Below, piece after piece: positions 26,432 to 34,472 of a stretch of 64,000 nt of DNA. Under the pieces are notes generated by a model. The model saw only the letters and a list, made by a program, of their open reading frames with translations, was not told the origin of the DNA and made no database searches. How positions within the stretch are numbered: the stretch's first letter is position 1; every line of letters starts with the position of its first letter. Source of the DNA: Halalkalicoccus sp. CGA53 (GTDB lineage Archaea; Halobacteriota; Halobacteria; Halobacteriales; Halalkalicoccaceae). Both the position numbers and the translations under genes were made by a program. The stretch covers positions 248,001-312,000 of the forward strand of contig NZ_CP144125.1 of assembly GCF_036429475.1 (NCBI RefSeq), written 5' to 3'.

Positions 26432-27219
26432 AGGTTCGACGCCCCGCTGCCGCCGTCGATCGGGACCGCCACGCCGTTGATGAATCCGGAGTTGGGCGAG
26501 GAGAGGAAGGCGACGGTGTCGCCGAGCTCCATCGGGTCGCCGATCCGCTCCACCGGGATCCCCTCGCCCCAGCCCGCAAGCCCCTCCTCGTAGGTGTCGT
26601 AGTCGCCACGCTCGACCGCCTGCTCGACGAGTTCCTGAATCCTCGACGTCTCGTGCGGTCCCGGCAGCACCGCGTTCGCGCGCACCTCGGGCGCAAGTTC
26701 GGTCGAGAGCGTCTTCTCTAACCCTATTACGCTCATCCGCACCGCGTTCGAGAGGACGAGGCTGTCGATCGCCTCCTTCACGCTCCGGGAGGTGATCGTC
26801 ACGATCGTGCCGCCGTCGCCCGCCCTGAGGTGTTCTTCGGCCTCGTGGACCAGTCGGACGACGCTCATCACGAGCAGGTCGTAGGCGTGGTACCACTCTT
26901 CTTCCGCTATATCGAGGAACTGGCCGCTCGGGGGGCCGCCCGCGCTGGTGACGAGGTGGTCGAGGCCACCGAACTCGGAGACGGTCGTTTCGACCATCGC
27001 TTCGATGTCCGCCGGCTCGGTCAGGTCGCCCGGCTGGGCGACGACCTCGCCGGTCGCGACCGATTCGATCTCCTCGACCGCCTCCGCGAGACGCTCCTCG
27101 TCCCGGCCGTTCACGACGACGTTCGCGCCCTCTCTCGCGAGCGCGGTCGCCGACGCCTTTCCGAGCCCGCTCGACGAGGCGGTCACGAGCGCCGCGTTCC
27201 CCGCTATCTGTAGGTCCAT
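26428..27219 (-). CDS. SDR family oxidoreductase lacking the canonical YxxxK
   Basis: 263 aa. The cofactor motif is VTASSSGLGKASA (TGxxxGxG-like with Ser in place of the first Gly) and NVVVNGRDEERL suggests NADP. Ser of ITSRS is in place, but where YxxxK is expected the sequence is LSNAVRMSVIGLEKTLS, so Tyr and Lys are replaced by an S-N-x-x-R arrangement known from a divergent beta-ketoacyl-reductase-like SDR group. First gene of the SDR-cupin-FAH unit. It probably binds NAD(P), but its chemistry may differ from classical SDRs. Confidence 0.87.
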   Translation of the reverse strand: MDLQIAGNAALVTASSSGLGKASATALAREGANVVVNGRDEERLAEAVEEIESVATGEVVAQPGDLTEPADIEAMVETTVSEFGGLDHLVTSAGGPPSGQFLDIAEEEWYHAYDLLVMSVVRLVHEAEEHLRAGDGGTIVTITSRSVKEAIDSLVLSNAVRMSVIGLEKTLSTELAPEVRANAVLPGPHETSRIQELVEQAVERGDYDTYEEGLAGWGEGIPVERIGDPMELGDTVAFLSSPNSGFINGVAVPIDGGSGASNL

Positions 27220-27430
27220 GTCGTCCGTACGCGCGCCCGGAACCGGCAAAAGGGTTCCCGTGGCGGAAACGTCTGCAACGGAGCGTTCGCCCGGAGTGGA
27301 ACTCTACGGATCGGTACGAAATTGAGGAGTAAGACGAAAAACGATCGACTTTATCCATATATACGGAACTATCCGGGGTAGAATCCGCGAGAGGTGAAAC
27401 GTATTTACAGTTAGAGGGTACAACGTGGGT

Positions 27431-27631
27431 ATGCTCGCGACCCGATCGTCCGGAGCCGATCCGATCGAGCCAGACACGACGCTCTCCTGTCCCTCCTGTC
27501 GCTTCGAGGGCGAGCGCTACCGCGACTGGGCGCCGACGTTCGACGGCGGGCGCGTCGCCTACGCCTGCCCGGACTGCGCCGACCTCGTCGCCGGTCGCGC
27601 CCGTCGACTGACCGACGGCGGGGACCGGTAG
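27431..27631 (+). CDS. small zinc-ribbon protein
   Basis: 66 aa. Two Cys pairs, CPSC (residues 18-21) and CPDC (near 48-51), form a zinc ribbon around a short strand-turn segment. No enzyme motif is visible; small zinc fingers of this size are common in haloarchaea. The ATG at 27431 was chosen over a GTG six bases earlier because a TATTTA box lies about 30 nt upstream (27401-27406), which suits a leaderless start. Confidence 0.72.
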   Translation: MLATRSSGADPIEPDTTLSCPSCRFEGERYRDWAPTFDGGRVAYACPDCADLVAGRARRLTDGGDR

Positions 27632-27641
27632 TCGACGCCGG

Positions 27642-27648
27642 TTTTATA
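27642..27648 (+). promoter_or_regulatory. TATA box of the 123-aa protein gene
   Basis: TTTTATA lies 24-30 nt before the ATG at 27672, predicting a leaderless mRNA. Confidence 0.6.
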
Positions 27649-27671
27649 CCGCTGGCGAGCGCGCCTCGCGT

Positions 27672-28043
27672 ATGACCAGCCTGCTCGACGACGAGAGCGC
27701 GGAGATGATCGCGACGACCTGTCGGACCACCGTCGGCGACAGTTGCCGGTCGGTCACCTACTTCACCCGTGACGACTACGACCAGCTCTACCTCAGAGAG
27801 GACCTCGAACAGGACGCCGACCTCACGAGCTTCATCGGCAACGAGTGGCGCGGCTTCCAGATCACCCAGGACGCGTATCGGGGATCGGAACTCGGCGCCT
27901 ACGAGTACACGATTCGGAGCTTCGAGCGGGGGTATCTGGTGCGTGTGACGACCGACCGGGAGGGGGTGTTCGTCACCACCGACGGGATCAGCATGCAGGA
28001 CTTCGAGGCGCTGGCGGCTGCACTGAAGTCGGTGCTCCGCTGA
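27672..28043 (+). CDS. conserved haloarchaeal protein of unknown function (123 aa)
   Basis: 123 aa soluble alpha/beta protein with no catalytic motif I recognise. It has the look of a small sensor-like domain: an N-terminal helix with CRTTVGDSCRSVTYFT, a central RGFQITQDAYRGSELG segment, then strands GYLVRVTTDREGVFVTTD. Proteins with this pattern are frequent in haloarchaea as single-domain hypotheticals. It has its own TATA box and ends one base before the stop of the convergent oxidoreductase gene. Confidence 0.75.
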   Translation: MTSLLDDESAEMIATTCRTTVGDSCRSVTYFTRDDYDQLYLREDLEQDADLTSFIGNEWRGFQITQDAYRGSELGAYEYTIRSFERGYLVRVTTDREGVFVTTDGISMQDFEALAAALKSVLR

Positions 28044-29105
28044 CTACAGCCCCACCGCGTCGCCGGTCTCGGACGAGCGGTAGATGGCCTCCATCACCCG
28101 CTGAACGGTCAGCGCCTCCTCGACCGTGTTCGACTCCGGAGCCGTTCCCTCCGCGACCGCATCCAGAAACAGCTTGTCCGAGCCACGCCAGCCGTCGGGC
28201 TCGAGACTCCCCTCGTGGGTACACTCGCGGTAGTGGTCGACGCCCTGCGAGCCCGTGTCGTAAATCGTCAGTTCGTCGCCACCGAGGGCGAGTCGCGCGC
28301 CGGCGTCGGTCCCCCTCACGAAGAACTCGTCCGTCTCCTCCCGTGTCGCCGCCCACGACACCTCCAGCGAGATCGTCTGACCGCCCGCACAGCGAACGAG
28401 CGCCGTCACCGAGTCCTCGACCTCGAACCCGCCGGTGCCGTCGCCCCAGCCGTCCGGGTCGACGTAGCCCTCGCGCGTGCCGAACTCGGCGCGGGTGACA
28501 CCGAAGACGGACTCGACCTCGGGGTAGTCGAGCGAGTAAAGCGCGAAATCGATCGCGTGGACGCCGATGTCGACGAGCGCGCCGCCGCCGGCGAGTTCGC
28601 GGCTCGTGAACCAGGTCCCCAGTCCCGGAATCCCCCGACGGCGGACGTAGTTCGCCTCGACGTGCGTCACATCGCCGAAACGGCCCTCGGCCTGGTACTC
28701 CTTCAGCATCGCCGCCGCTCCGGAGAGCCGGTTGTGGAAGTTCACCGCACAGAACCCCTCGGCCTCGCGAGCGGCCCCGGCGATCCGCTCGGCGCTCTCG
28801 AGCGTGTGCGCGAGCGGTTTCTCACAGAACACGTCGAGGCCCATCTCCAGCGCCGGGACCACGGCCTCCTCGTGGAACGCGTTCGGCGTCGAGACCGTCA
28901 CCGCGTCCAGCCCCTCGCTCCCGTACATCTCCGTCGCGCTCCCGTAGGTCGCCGCGTCGAACATCTCCGCGAACTCCCCCCTCGCGTCCTCCGCGACGTC
29001 GACGCCGGCGACGACCTCGTGGCCGAACTCCTCGGCGTTGCGCGCGTGTGTTGACCCCATGAATCCCAGACCGACGACGCCGACTCGCACTCGCTCTTCG
29101 TTCAT
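28044..29105 (-). CDS. Gfo/Idh/MocA family oxidoreductase
   Basis: 353 aa. The Rossmann motif GVVGLGFMGSTHARN is at the N-terminus and the family signature DVFCEKPLAHTLESAERI near residue 90. The C-terminal dimer domain carries GGGALVDIGVHAID, the usual catalytic His region. Members oxidise or reduce sugars, inositols or tetrapyrroles with NAD(P). No neighbour narrows the substrate. The ATG at 29105 was chosen because it directly precedes the first beta strand. Confidence 0.9.
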   Translation of the reverse strand: MNEERVRVGVVGLGFMGSTHARNAEEFGHEVVAGVDVAEDARGEFAEMFDAATYGSATEMYGSEGLDAVTVSTPNAFHEEAVVPALEMGLDVFCEKPLAHTLESAERIAGAAREAEGFCAVNFHNRLSGAAAMLKEYQAEGRFGDVTHVEANYVRRRGIPGLGTWFTSRELAGGGALVDIGVHAIDFALYSLDYPEVESVFGVTRAEFGTREGYVDPDGWGDGTGGFEVEDSVTALVRCAGGQTISLEVSWAATREETDEFFVRGTDAGARLALGGDELTIYDTGSQGVDHYRECTHEGSLEPDGWRGSDKLFLDAVAEGTAPESNTVEEALTVQRVMEAIYRSSETGDAVGL

Positions 29106-29406
29106 ATCACCTGAACTCGACAGCGAGTAAAATAGCTGTCCGTCCACGACCGACGGGGGTCGTTACCGGCCCTCGATTCGGCTCTCGTCCATCCTCGAGA
29201 TCACGGGGGGGGAGGACCCCAACGGTCACCTGGTTCTCGCGGACCTCGCCGACCGACGCGTCGAGGGATCGGTCGTTCAGCAGGCCTCGGAGACCGCTCC
29301 AGCCATCGACCTCGAACGAAGCCCCTATTCCCGAGATACGATAAATACTATAAAGATCATGAGATGCAGGATGTGACAGTCGGCTAATCGAAACGGTGAG
29401 CGCCCG
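29106..29406. other. intergenic region with possible gene remnant
   Basis: 300 bp between divergent genes. An open minus-strand frame (about 29130-29330) reads protein-like (SFEVDGWSGLRGLL, then VREN-QVTVGVLPP) but has no start, so it may be the tail of a lost gene or chance. An 8-G run sits at 29205-29212. The plus-strand promoter of the PadR-like gene is probably the AT-rich ataaatactataaag at 29341-29355. Confidence 0.35.
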
Positions 29407-29919
29407 ATGACGTCGGACCGTGCGGTCGACGAGCTAGTGATCGAGTCGACACACGAGGACTGCCCGTCGGTCGAGCGGAGCAGCGAGGAGGCGAGCGTGG
29501 CCGAACGCCTCCACGAACCCCTCCCGGCCGACGACGAGCGGTTCGGCTCCCTCTTCGGCACGGACCCCGGGTTCGACGAGCACGTCGTGAAGGAAAACCC
29601 GGAGGAGATCGTCCTCCTGCTCGTCGCGCTGCGCGGCTCGACACACGGTACGGAGCTCGTCTCCGACCTCACGCTGTGTTTCGACGCACGACGCAGCCCC
29701 GGCACGGTCTACCTCTGTCTTCACGGTCTGGAAGAAGAGGGGGTCCTCACCGTCTACAACTGCGTCCGAACGAAGGAGTACTCGATCGCCGATCCCGAAC
29801 GCACCCGTGCCCGTCTCGGCGCACGGATGCGCCAGCAGCTACTCGGGCTCTGCTTCTCGGCCTGCCTCGGCCACCGGTTGATCGAGGACGCGGCGGGAAC
29901 CGAGACGTCCGTCTTCTGA
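29407..29919 (+). CDS. PadR-like winged-helix regulator
   Basis: 170 aa. The central part (about residues 60-130) is a PadR-type winged helix: EEIVLLLVALRGSTHGTELVSDL, then SPGTVYLCLHGLEEEGVL, the recognition-helix and wing pattern of the family. An acidic 55-residue N-terminal tail and a short Cys-containing C-terminus (LLGLCFSACLG) are extra. It probably represses a nearby or own promoter. Its 3' end faces that of sufB, 4 bp away. Confidence 0.78.
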   Translation: MTSDRAVDELVIESTHEDCPSVERSSEEASVAERLHEPLPADDERFGSLFGTDPGFDEHVVKENPEEIVLLLVALRGSTHGTELVSDLTLCFDARRSPGTVYLCLHGLEEEGVLTVYNCVRTKEYSIADPERTRARLGARMRQQLLGLCFSACLGHRLIEDAAGTETSVF

Positions 29920-29923
29920 GCCG

Positions 29924-31342
29924 CTACCCGAGGCTGCCCTCCATCTCGAGTTCGATCAGCCTGTTCAGCTCGACGGCGTACTCGATCGGTAGCTCTTCGG
30001 TGATCGGCTCGATGAACCCCGAGACGATCATCTGTTTCGCGTCGTCGTCGTCGAGTCCTCTCGTTTGTAAGTAGAAGATGTCCTCGTCGCCGATCTTCCC
30101 CACCGTCGCCTCGTGCGCGACGTCGACCGTCGACTCGTTGATCTCCATGTACGGCATCGTGTCCGAGATCGACTCGTTGTCGAACATCAGCGCGTCACAC
30201 TCCACCGCCGTCGACGAGTCGTGCGCGCCGTCGGCGATGTGGACCAACCCTCTGTAGTTCGTCCGACCGCCGTCCTTCGAGATGCTCTTCGACTCGATCG
30301 TCGAATTAGTACGAGGAGCGTTGTGGTAGACTTTCGCCCCCGTGTCGATGTCCTGACCCTCGCCCGCGAACGCGATCGAGATGTGGTTCGCCGACGCTCC
30401 GCGACCCTTGAGAATCGAACACGGGTAGAGCATCGTCGCTTTCGAGCCCATGCTTCCAGAGACCCACTCCATCCGCCCGCCGCGGTCGACGATCGCTCGC
30501 TTCGTGTTCAGGTTGAACGTGTTCTTCGACCAGTTCTGCACCGTCGAGTACTGCACGTGGGCGTCCTCACCCACAAAGACCTCGACACCGCCCGAGTGCA
30601 GGTTGATCACGTTGTACTTCGGCGCCGAACACCCCTCGATGTAGTGGACTTCCGAGCCCTCTTCAGCCACTATCAACGTGTGTTCGAACTGGCCCATCCC
30701 TTCGGAGTTCATCCGGAAGTACGCCTGAACGGGCATCTCCACCGTCACCCCCTCGGGCACGTAGACGAACGAGCCACCACTCCACACGGCGCCGTGCAGC
30801 GCGGCGAACTTGTTGTCGCTCGGTGGGACGCACGTCGTCATGAAGTACTCCTTGACGATCTCGGGGTGGTCTTGCACCGCTTGATCCATGTTCATGAAGA
30901 CCACGCCCTTGTCCTCCCACTGCTCTTTCATGTTCTGGTAGACGATCTCGGACTCGTACTGCGCGCCTACCCCGGAGAGGGATTTGCGCTCTGCCTCGGG
31001 GATGCCGAGTTTCTCGAACGTGTCTTTGATCTCGTCGGGGACCTCCTCCCAGGAGTCGACGCCGCCACGGGTTTCGACGTCGGGGCGGATGTACGGGACG
31101 ATCTCCGAGACGTCCAGCTCCGAGAGGTCGGGCTGGCCGGGCCAGTCGGTCGGCATCGGCATCCGCTGGTAGTGTTTCAACGCGCGCAGACGCCGCTCGA
31201 GCATCCACTCCGGTTCCTCCTTGTCTTCGCTGATCAGCCGGACGACCTCCTCGGTCAGCCCCTTCTCCGAGCGGAACGCCGATCGCTCCTCGTTCTTGTG
31301 ATCGAAGCGCTCCTGGTTCTTCGTGAGTTCTTCTGAGCTCAT
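29924..31342 (-). CDS. sufB: Fe-S cluster assembly scaffold SufB
   Basis: 472 aa. It is SufB rather than SufD by length and by its typical segments: SGVGAQYESEIVYQN, FMTTCVPPSDNKFAALH, YIEGCSAP and the C-terminal VAHEATVGKIGDEDIFYLQ. The position of the E. coli acceptor Cys405 is Leu here, as in many archaeal and Gram-positive SufB. SufB normally works with the ATPase SufC and with SufD in a SufBCD scaffold. Here neither sufC nor sufD adjoins it: a PadR gene is downstream and a divergent methyltransferase gene upstream. Confidence 0.96.
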   Translation of the reverse strand: MSSEELTKNQERFDHKNEERSAFRSEKGLTEEVVRLISEDKEEPEWMLERRLRALKHYQRMPMPTDWPGQPDLSELDVSEIVPYIRPDVETRGGVDSWEEVPDEIKDTFEKLGIPEAERKSLSGVGAQYESEIVYQNMKEQWEDKGVVFMNMDQAVQDHPEIVKEYFMTTCVPPSDNKFAALHGAVWSGGSFVYVPEGVTVEMPVQAYFRMNSEGMGQFEHTLIVAEEGSEVHYIEGCSAPKYNVINLHSGGVEVFVGEDAHVQYSTVQNWSKNTFNLNTKRAIVDRGGRMEWVSGSMGSKATMLYPCSILKGRGASANHISIAFAGEGQDIDTGAKVYHNAPRTNSTIESKSISKDGGRTNYRGLVHIADGAHDSSTAVECDALMFDNESISDTMPYMEINESTVDVAHEATVGKIGDEDIFYLQTRGLDDDDAKQMIVSGFIEPITEELPIEYAVELNRLIELEMEGSLG

Positions 31343-31502
31343 CGGTCTATCTACACGCGCCTAGGGAACACGGACCTATGAACCTATGGCCGCCGCACCG
31401 ACGAAGTAACCGGTTTCGGTTTCTTCTCGCCGGTGACGTGCCCGTCCGTACCGTCGATCGGTGACGGAACCGTGAAGTGTCGGGAGGGGAACGGGTAGAC
31501 GC

Positions 31503-32294
31503 ATGCGCCCCGGAGAGGTGGCCGACCGCGTTCGCACGGGCGGTCGAGCGGCGCTCTCCGGGGCCTACTACCGCGTCCAGGCGCTGAACTACCGCTACGA
31601 ACTCCTCGCGCCGAAGAAACGTGCCGGAACGTCGGCGTACCGGAGCTACGACCTCGCGGACTCGCACGGCGACGACCCCCTGTTGACCGCGCTCCTCTCG
31701 CGGATCGCAGCCGGGGAGGTCGTCGTGGACGTGGGTGCGAACACCGGTGGGTACGCGCTCGCGGTCGCCACGGTCGAACCCTCCGCGCGGGTGATCGCGA
31801 TCGAACCCGATCCGGCGATCGTGGACCGGCTCCGCCGGAACGTCGCGCTGAACGAGGTCGGAGATCGGGTGAGCGTCCTCCCGGTCGCTGCGGGTGCCGA
31901 GGCGGGCGAGAGGTCGTTCTACCGATCGACGTACCCCCAGCTCGGTTCGCTCGACCGGTTCAACGCCGAGCGGTGGGGTGCACGGATCGCGGAGGTCGTC
32001 TCGGTCCCGGTCGAACCGCTGGACGCGCTCCTCGCGGCCGGCCGCATCGCCCCGCCCGATCACCTGAAGGTCGACGTTGAAGGGACCGGTCACGAGGTGC
32101 TCGCCGGGGCGAGCGGAGTCCTCGACGACCACCGTCCGATCGTCTACGTCGAGCCGCACGCCTCCGGTCCGGACGAGACCGACGGAGGCGGTGTGCCCGC
32201 GACCCGGATGCGGACGCTCCTCGACGAGCGCGAGTACCGGGTCCGGTCGGTCGGCGACGGCTTGCTCTGTACCCCCCGGAGTGAACGGCGATGA
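31503..32294 (+). CDS. FkbM family SAM-dependent methyltransferase
   Basis: 263 aa. SAM motif I is VVDVGANTGGYALA (residues about 76-89), motif II IAIEPDP, and the FkbM signature LKVDVEGTGHEVL near residue 190. FkbM enzymes O-methylate sugars or alcohols. It is the first of six co-directional genes, overlapping the next by four bases (32291-32294). Together with a glycosyltransferase in the same unit it suggests methylation of a glycan or glycolipid. Confidence 0.88.
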   Translation: MRPGEVADRVRTGGRAALSGAYYRVQALNYRYELLAPKKRAGTSAYRSYDLADSHGDDPLLTALLSRIAAGEVVVDVGANTGGYALAVATVEPSARVIAIEPDPAIVDRLRRNVALNEVGDRVSVLPVAAGAEAGERSFYRSTYPQLGSLDRFNAERWGARIAEVVSVPVEPLDALLAAGRIAPPDHLKVDVEGTGHEVLAGASGVLDDHRPIVYVEPHASGPDETDGGGVPATRMRTLLDEREYRVRSVGDGLLCTPRSERR

Positions 32295-33070
32295 GCGACC
32301 TCCGGGTGCGCTCGATCCGCTCGCTTCGGCTCCGGTGGGGGCTCCTCGCGCTCGCGACCACGGGGGGGATCGCGGCGGTCTACGTCGGGATCGCACCGTT
32401 TCTCTCGGACGACCACGCCGGTCGCTGGCTGGTCGGCACGGGGGCGGTCCTCGCGGTCGAACTCGGGCTCCTCTGGTACTTCATCCCGCGAAACCACGGC
32501 GACGGGGAGGCCCTCGCACCCTCGTTCGGGCCGGCCACGCTCGTCACACTCCTCAGGGGGGTGTTCGTCGCCTGTCTCGCCGGTTTCCTGCTCGTGCCGT
32601 GGCTCGAGGGCCCACTCGCCTGGGCTCCGGTCTCCCTCTACGCGGCCGCGGCCACGCTCGACGCCGTCGACGGCGCGCTCGCCCGGGCGACCGACCGGGC
32701 GACGGTTCTCGGCGCGCGCCTCGACACCGAGATCGACGCGCTCGGGGTTCTGCTCGCGGTCTCGCTCGCGGTCGGCTACGGCCAGCTCCCGCTCCCCTTC
32801 CTCGCGATCGGATTCGCCCGCTACGTCTTCGTCGTCGGGTCGTGGTTCCGCCGGCTGCGAGGGCTCCCGGTCTACGACCTCCCGTCCCGGCGGATCGGCC
32901 GAACGCTCGCGGGCCTCCAGATGGCCGTCCTCGCCGTGGCGCTCCTGCCCGTGGTTTCGCCGTCGGTCGCGACGCTCCTCGCCACGCTCGTCGCGGTCCC
33001 GTTCCTCGCGGGCTTTCTCCGCGACTGGCTTCACCACGCCGGTCACCTGGGCCGTGCGGAACACCGATGA
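32291..33070 (+). CDS. CDP-alcohol phosphatidyltransferase
   Basis: 259 aa membrane protein with about 6-7 helices. The catalytic CDP-alcohol motif D-G-x2-A-R-x8-G-x3-D-x3-D is intact in DAVDGALARATDRATVLG followed by ARLDTEID. It transfers a phospho-alcohol from a CDP-activated donor (CDP-archaeol or a CDP-polyol) to an alcohol acceptor. The long N-terminal extension (about 75 residues, two extra helices) is unlike the core family. Second gene of the cluster, with ATGA coupling to the next. Confidence 0.88.
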   Translation: MSDLRVRSIRSLRLRWGLLALATTGGIAAVYVGIAPFLSDDHAGRWLVGTGAVLAVELGLLWYFIPRNHGDGEALAPSFGPATLVTLLRGVFVACLAGFLLVPWLEGPLAWAPVSLYAAAATLDAVDGALARATDRATVLGARLDTEIDALGVLLAVSLAVGYGQLPLPFLAIGFARYVFVVGSWFRRLRGLPVYDLPSRRIGRTLAGLQMAVLAVALLPVVSPSVATLLATLVAVPFLAGFLRDWLHHAGHLGRAEHR

Positions 33071-34065
33071 GGGACTCGGCCGTAGGAGGGGGTGTGTCCC
33101 GGAGGCTGCTTCGATTCGTCGGGCCGGGAGAGATCGAGATCGACACCGAACCGATCCCGACACCCGACCCGGGGGAAGTCCTCGTCGAGACGGCCTGCTC
33201 CGGGATCAGCCCCGGCACCGAACTCATGCTCTTTCGCGGCGAGGCTCCGACCGACCTCCCGGCGGACGAGACGATCGCCGCGCTCTCCGGGGACCTCTCG
33301 TACCCGACCACCTACGGCTACGCCTGCGTCGGCCGCGTGAGCGAGGTCGGAGGGGGGGTCGCGGAGGAGTGGCTCGACCGCCGAGTCTTCGCCTTCCAGC
33401 CCCACGCGAGTCACTTCACCGCCTCGCCCGACGAGCTCGTCCCGATCGGGGACTACTCCCCCGATCGGGCAACGCTCCTCCCCCACGTCGAGACGGCGCT
33501 CTCGATCTGTATGGACGCCAGGCCGACGATCGGCGAACGAGCGGGGGTGTTCGGCCAGGGGCTGATCGGCCTGCTCACGACGCAGATGCTCGCTGCCCAC
33601 CCGCTCGCCGAACTCTCGACGGTCGACGGCTCCGAGGACCGACGCGAGCGTTCGCTCGCGCTCGGCGCCGATCGCTCGGTCGGCTCTGAAGAACTCCTCT
33701 CGGAACTCGACTGTGCGATCGAGCTCTCCGGGAACCCCGCGGCACTCGACTCGGCGATCGGCGCGACGGGCTACGGTGGACGGGTGATCGTCGGCTCGTG
33801 GTACGGCGCAAAGCGCGTGGACCTCGACCTCGGCGGGCGGTTCCACCGCAGCCGGATCTCGATCGAGTCGAGTCAGGTGAGCACCATCGCCCCCCGTCTC
33901 CGGGGACGGTGGGACACCGACCGCCGGCTCTCGATCGCGACGGCGTGGCTCTCGCGGGTCGATCCCGACACGTTTCTCACCCACCAGTTCTCCGTGGAGG
34001 AGGCGACCGAGGCCTTCCGACTGCTCGACCGACGCGAGGCCGTCGGGGTGGTCCTCACCTACTGA
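33067..34065 (+). CDS. zinc-type medium-chain dehydrogenase homologue
   Basis: 332 aa MDR-fold protein. CSGISPGTELMLFRGEAP and YPTTYGYACVGRVSEVG are typical of a branch related to BchC and other uncharacterised dehydrogenases. The nucleotide-binding segment is VFGQGLIGLLTTQ. The usual GHE catalytic-zinc motif is GYA here and the four-Cys structural zinc loop is missing, so zinc dependence is doubtful. It probably oxidises or reduces an alcohol in the product of the cluster. ATGA overlap with the preceding gene. Confidence 0.85.
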   Translation: MRDSAVGGGVSRRLLRFVGPGEIEIDTEPIPTPDPGEVLVETACSGISPGTELMLFRGEAPTDLPADETIAALSGDLSYPTTYGYACVGRVSEVGGGVAEEWLDRRVFAFQPHASHFTASPDELVPIGDYSPDRATLLPHVETALSICMDARPTIGERAGVFGQGLIGLLTTQMLAAHPLAELSTVDGSEDRRERSLALGADRSVGSEELLSELDCAIELSGNPAALDSAIGATGYGGRVIVGSWYGAKRVDLDLGGRFHRSRISIESSQVSTIAPRLRGRWDTDRRLSIATAWLSRVDPDTFLTHQFSVEEATEAFRLLDRREAVGVVLTY

Positions 34066-34094
34066 TTTTTCACGCTCCCGTCCCTTCCCTCGTC

Positions 34095-34472
34095 ATGTAC
34101 GCCGTCGCCGTCGAGACGGAGTTCGTCGCACAGCACTTCCTCACGGTGCCCGACTGCGACCCCGAGAACGAGCGCCACTCTCACCACTACGGACTCGACG
34201 TCGCCTTCGAGGGGAGCGAACTCGACGACCGCGGCTACCTACTCGACATCGAGTGGATCGAAGAGGAGCTAGAGCGGATCGAGTCGCGCTACCGCGACGA
34301 GACGCTCAACGACCTCCCCGAGTTCGAGGGGCTCAACCCGAGCGTCGAGCACTTCTCGCGGGTCGTCGCCGAGTCGGTCGCCGAGTCGATCCCGACCGGC
34401 CGACTGGACGCGATCACCGTCACCGTGAGCGAGGACGACGTCGCCCGAGCGGCCTACACGCACTCTCCCTGA
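34095..34472 (+). CDS. 6-pyruvoyl-tetrahydropterin synthase/QueD family protein
   Basis: 125 aa, a single T-fold domain. Zinc-ligand His residues are in VAQHFL and ERHSHHYGLDV, the candidate catalytic Cys in PDCDPENERH, and the pterin-anchoring Glu in LNPSVEHFSRVV, preceded by the typical LNDLPEF. The family converts dihydroneopterin triphosphate to 6-pyruvoyl- or 6-carboxy-tetrahydropterin. A queD or pterin gene between a dehydrogenase and a glycosyltransferase is unusual and hints at a modified pterin or a recruited T-fold enzyme. It overlaps the next start by one base. Confidence 0.88.
   Translation: MYAVAVETEFVAQHFLTVPDCDPENERHSHHYGLDVAFEGSELDDRGYLLDIEWIEEELERIESRYRDETLNDLPEFEGLNPSVEHFSRVVAESVAESIPTGRLDAITVTVSEDDVARAAYTHSP

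Noticed and set aside
29130-29330. Minus-strand open frame between the Gfo/Idh gene and the PadR-like gene
   Set aside because: No start codon and no recognisable family; kept only as a note in the intergenic entry.
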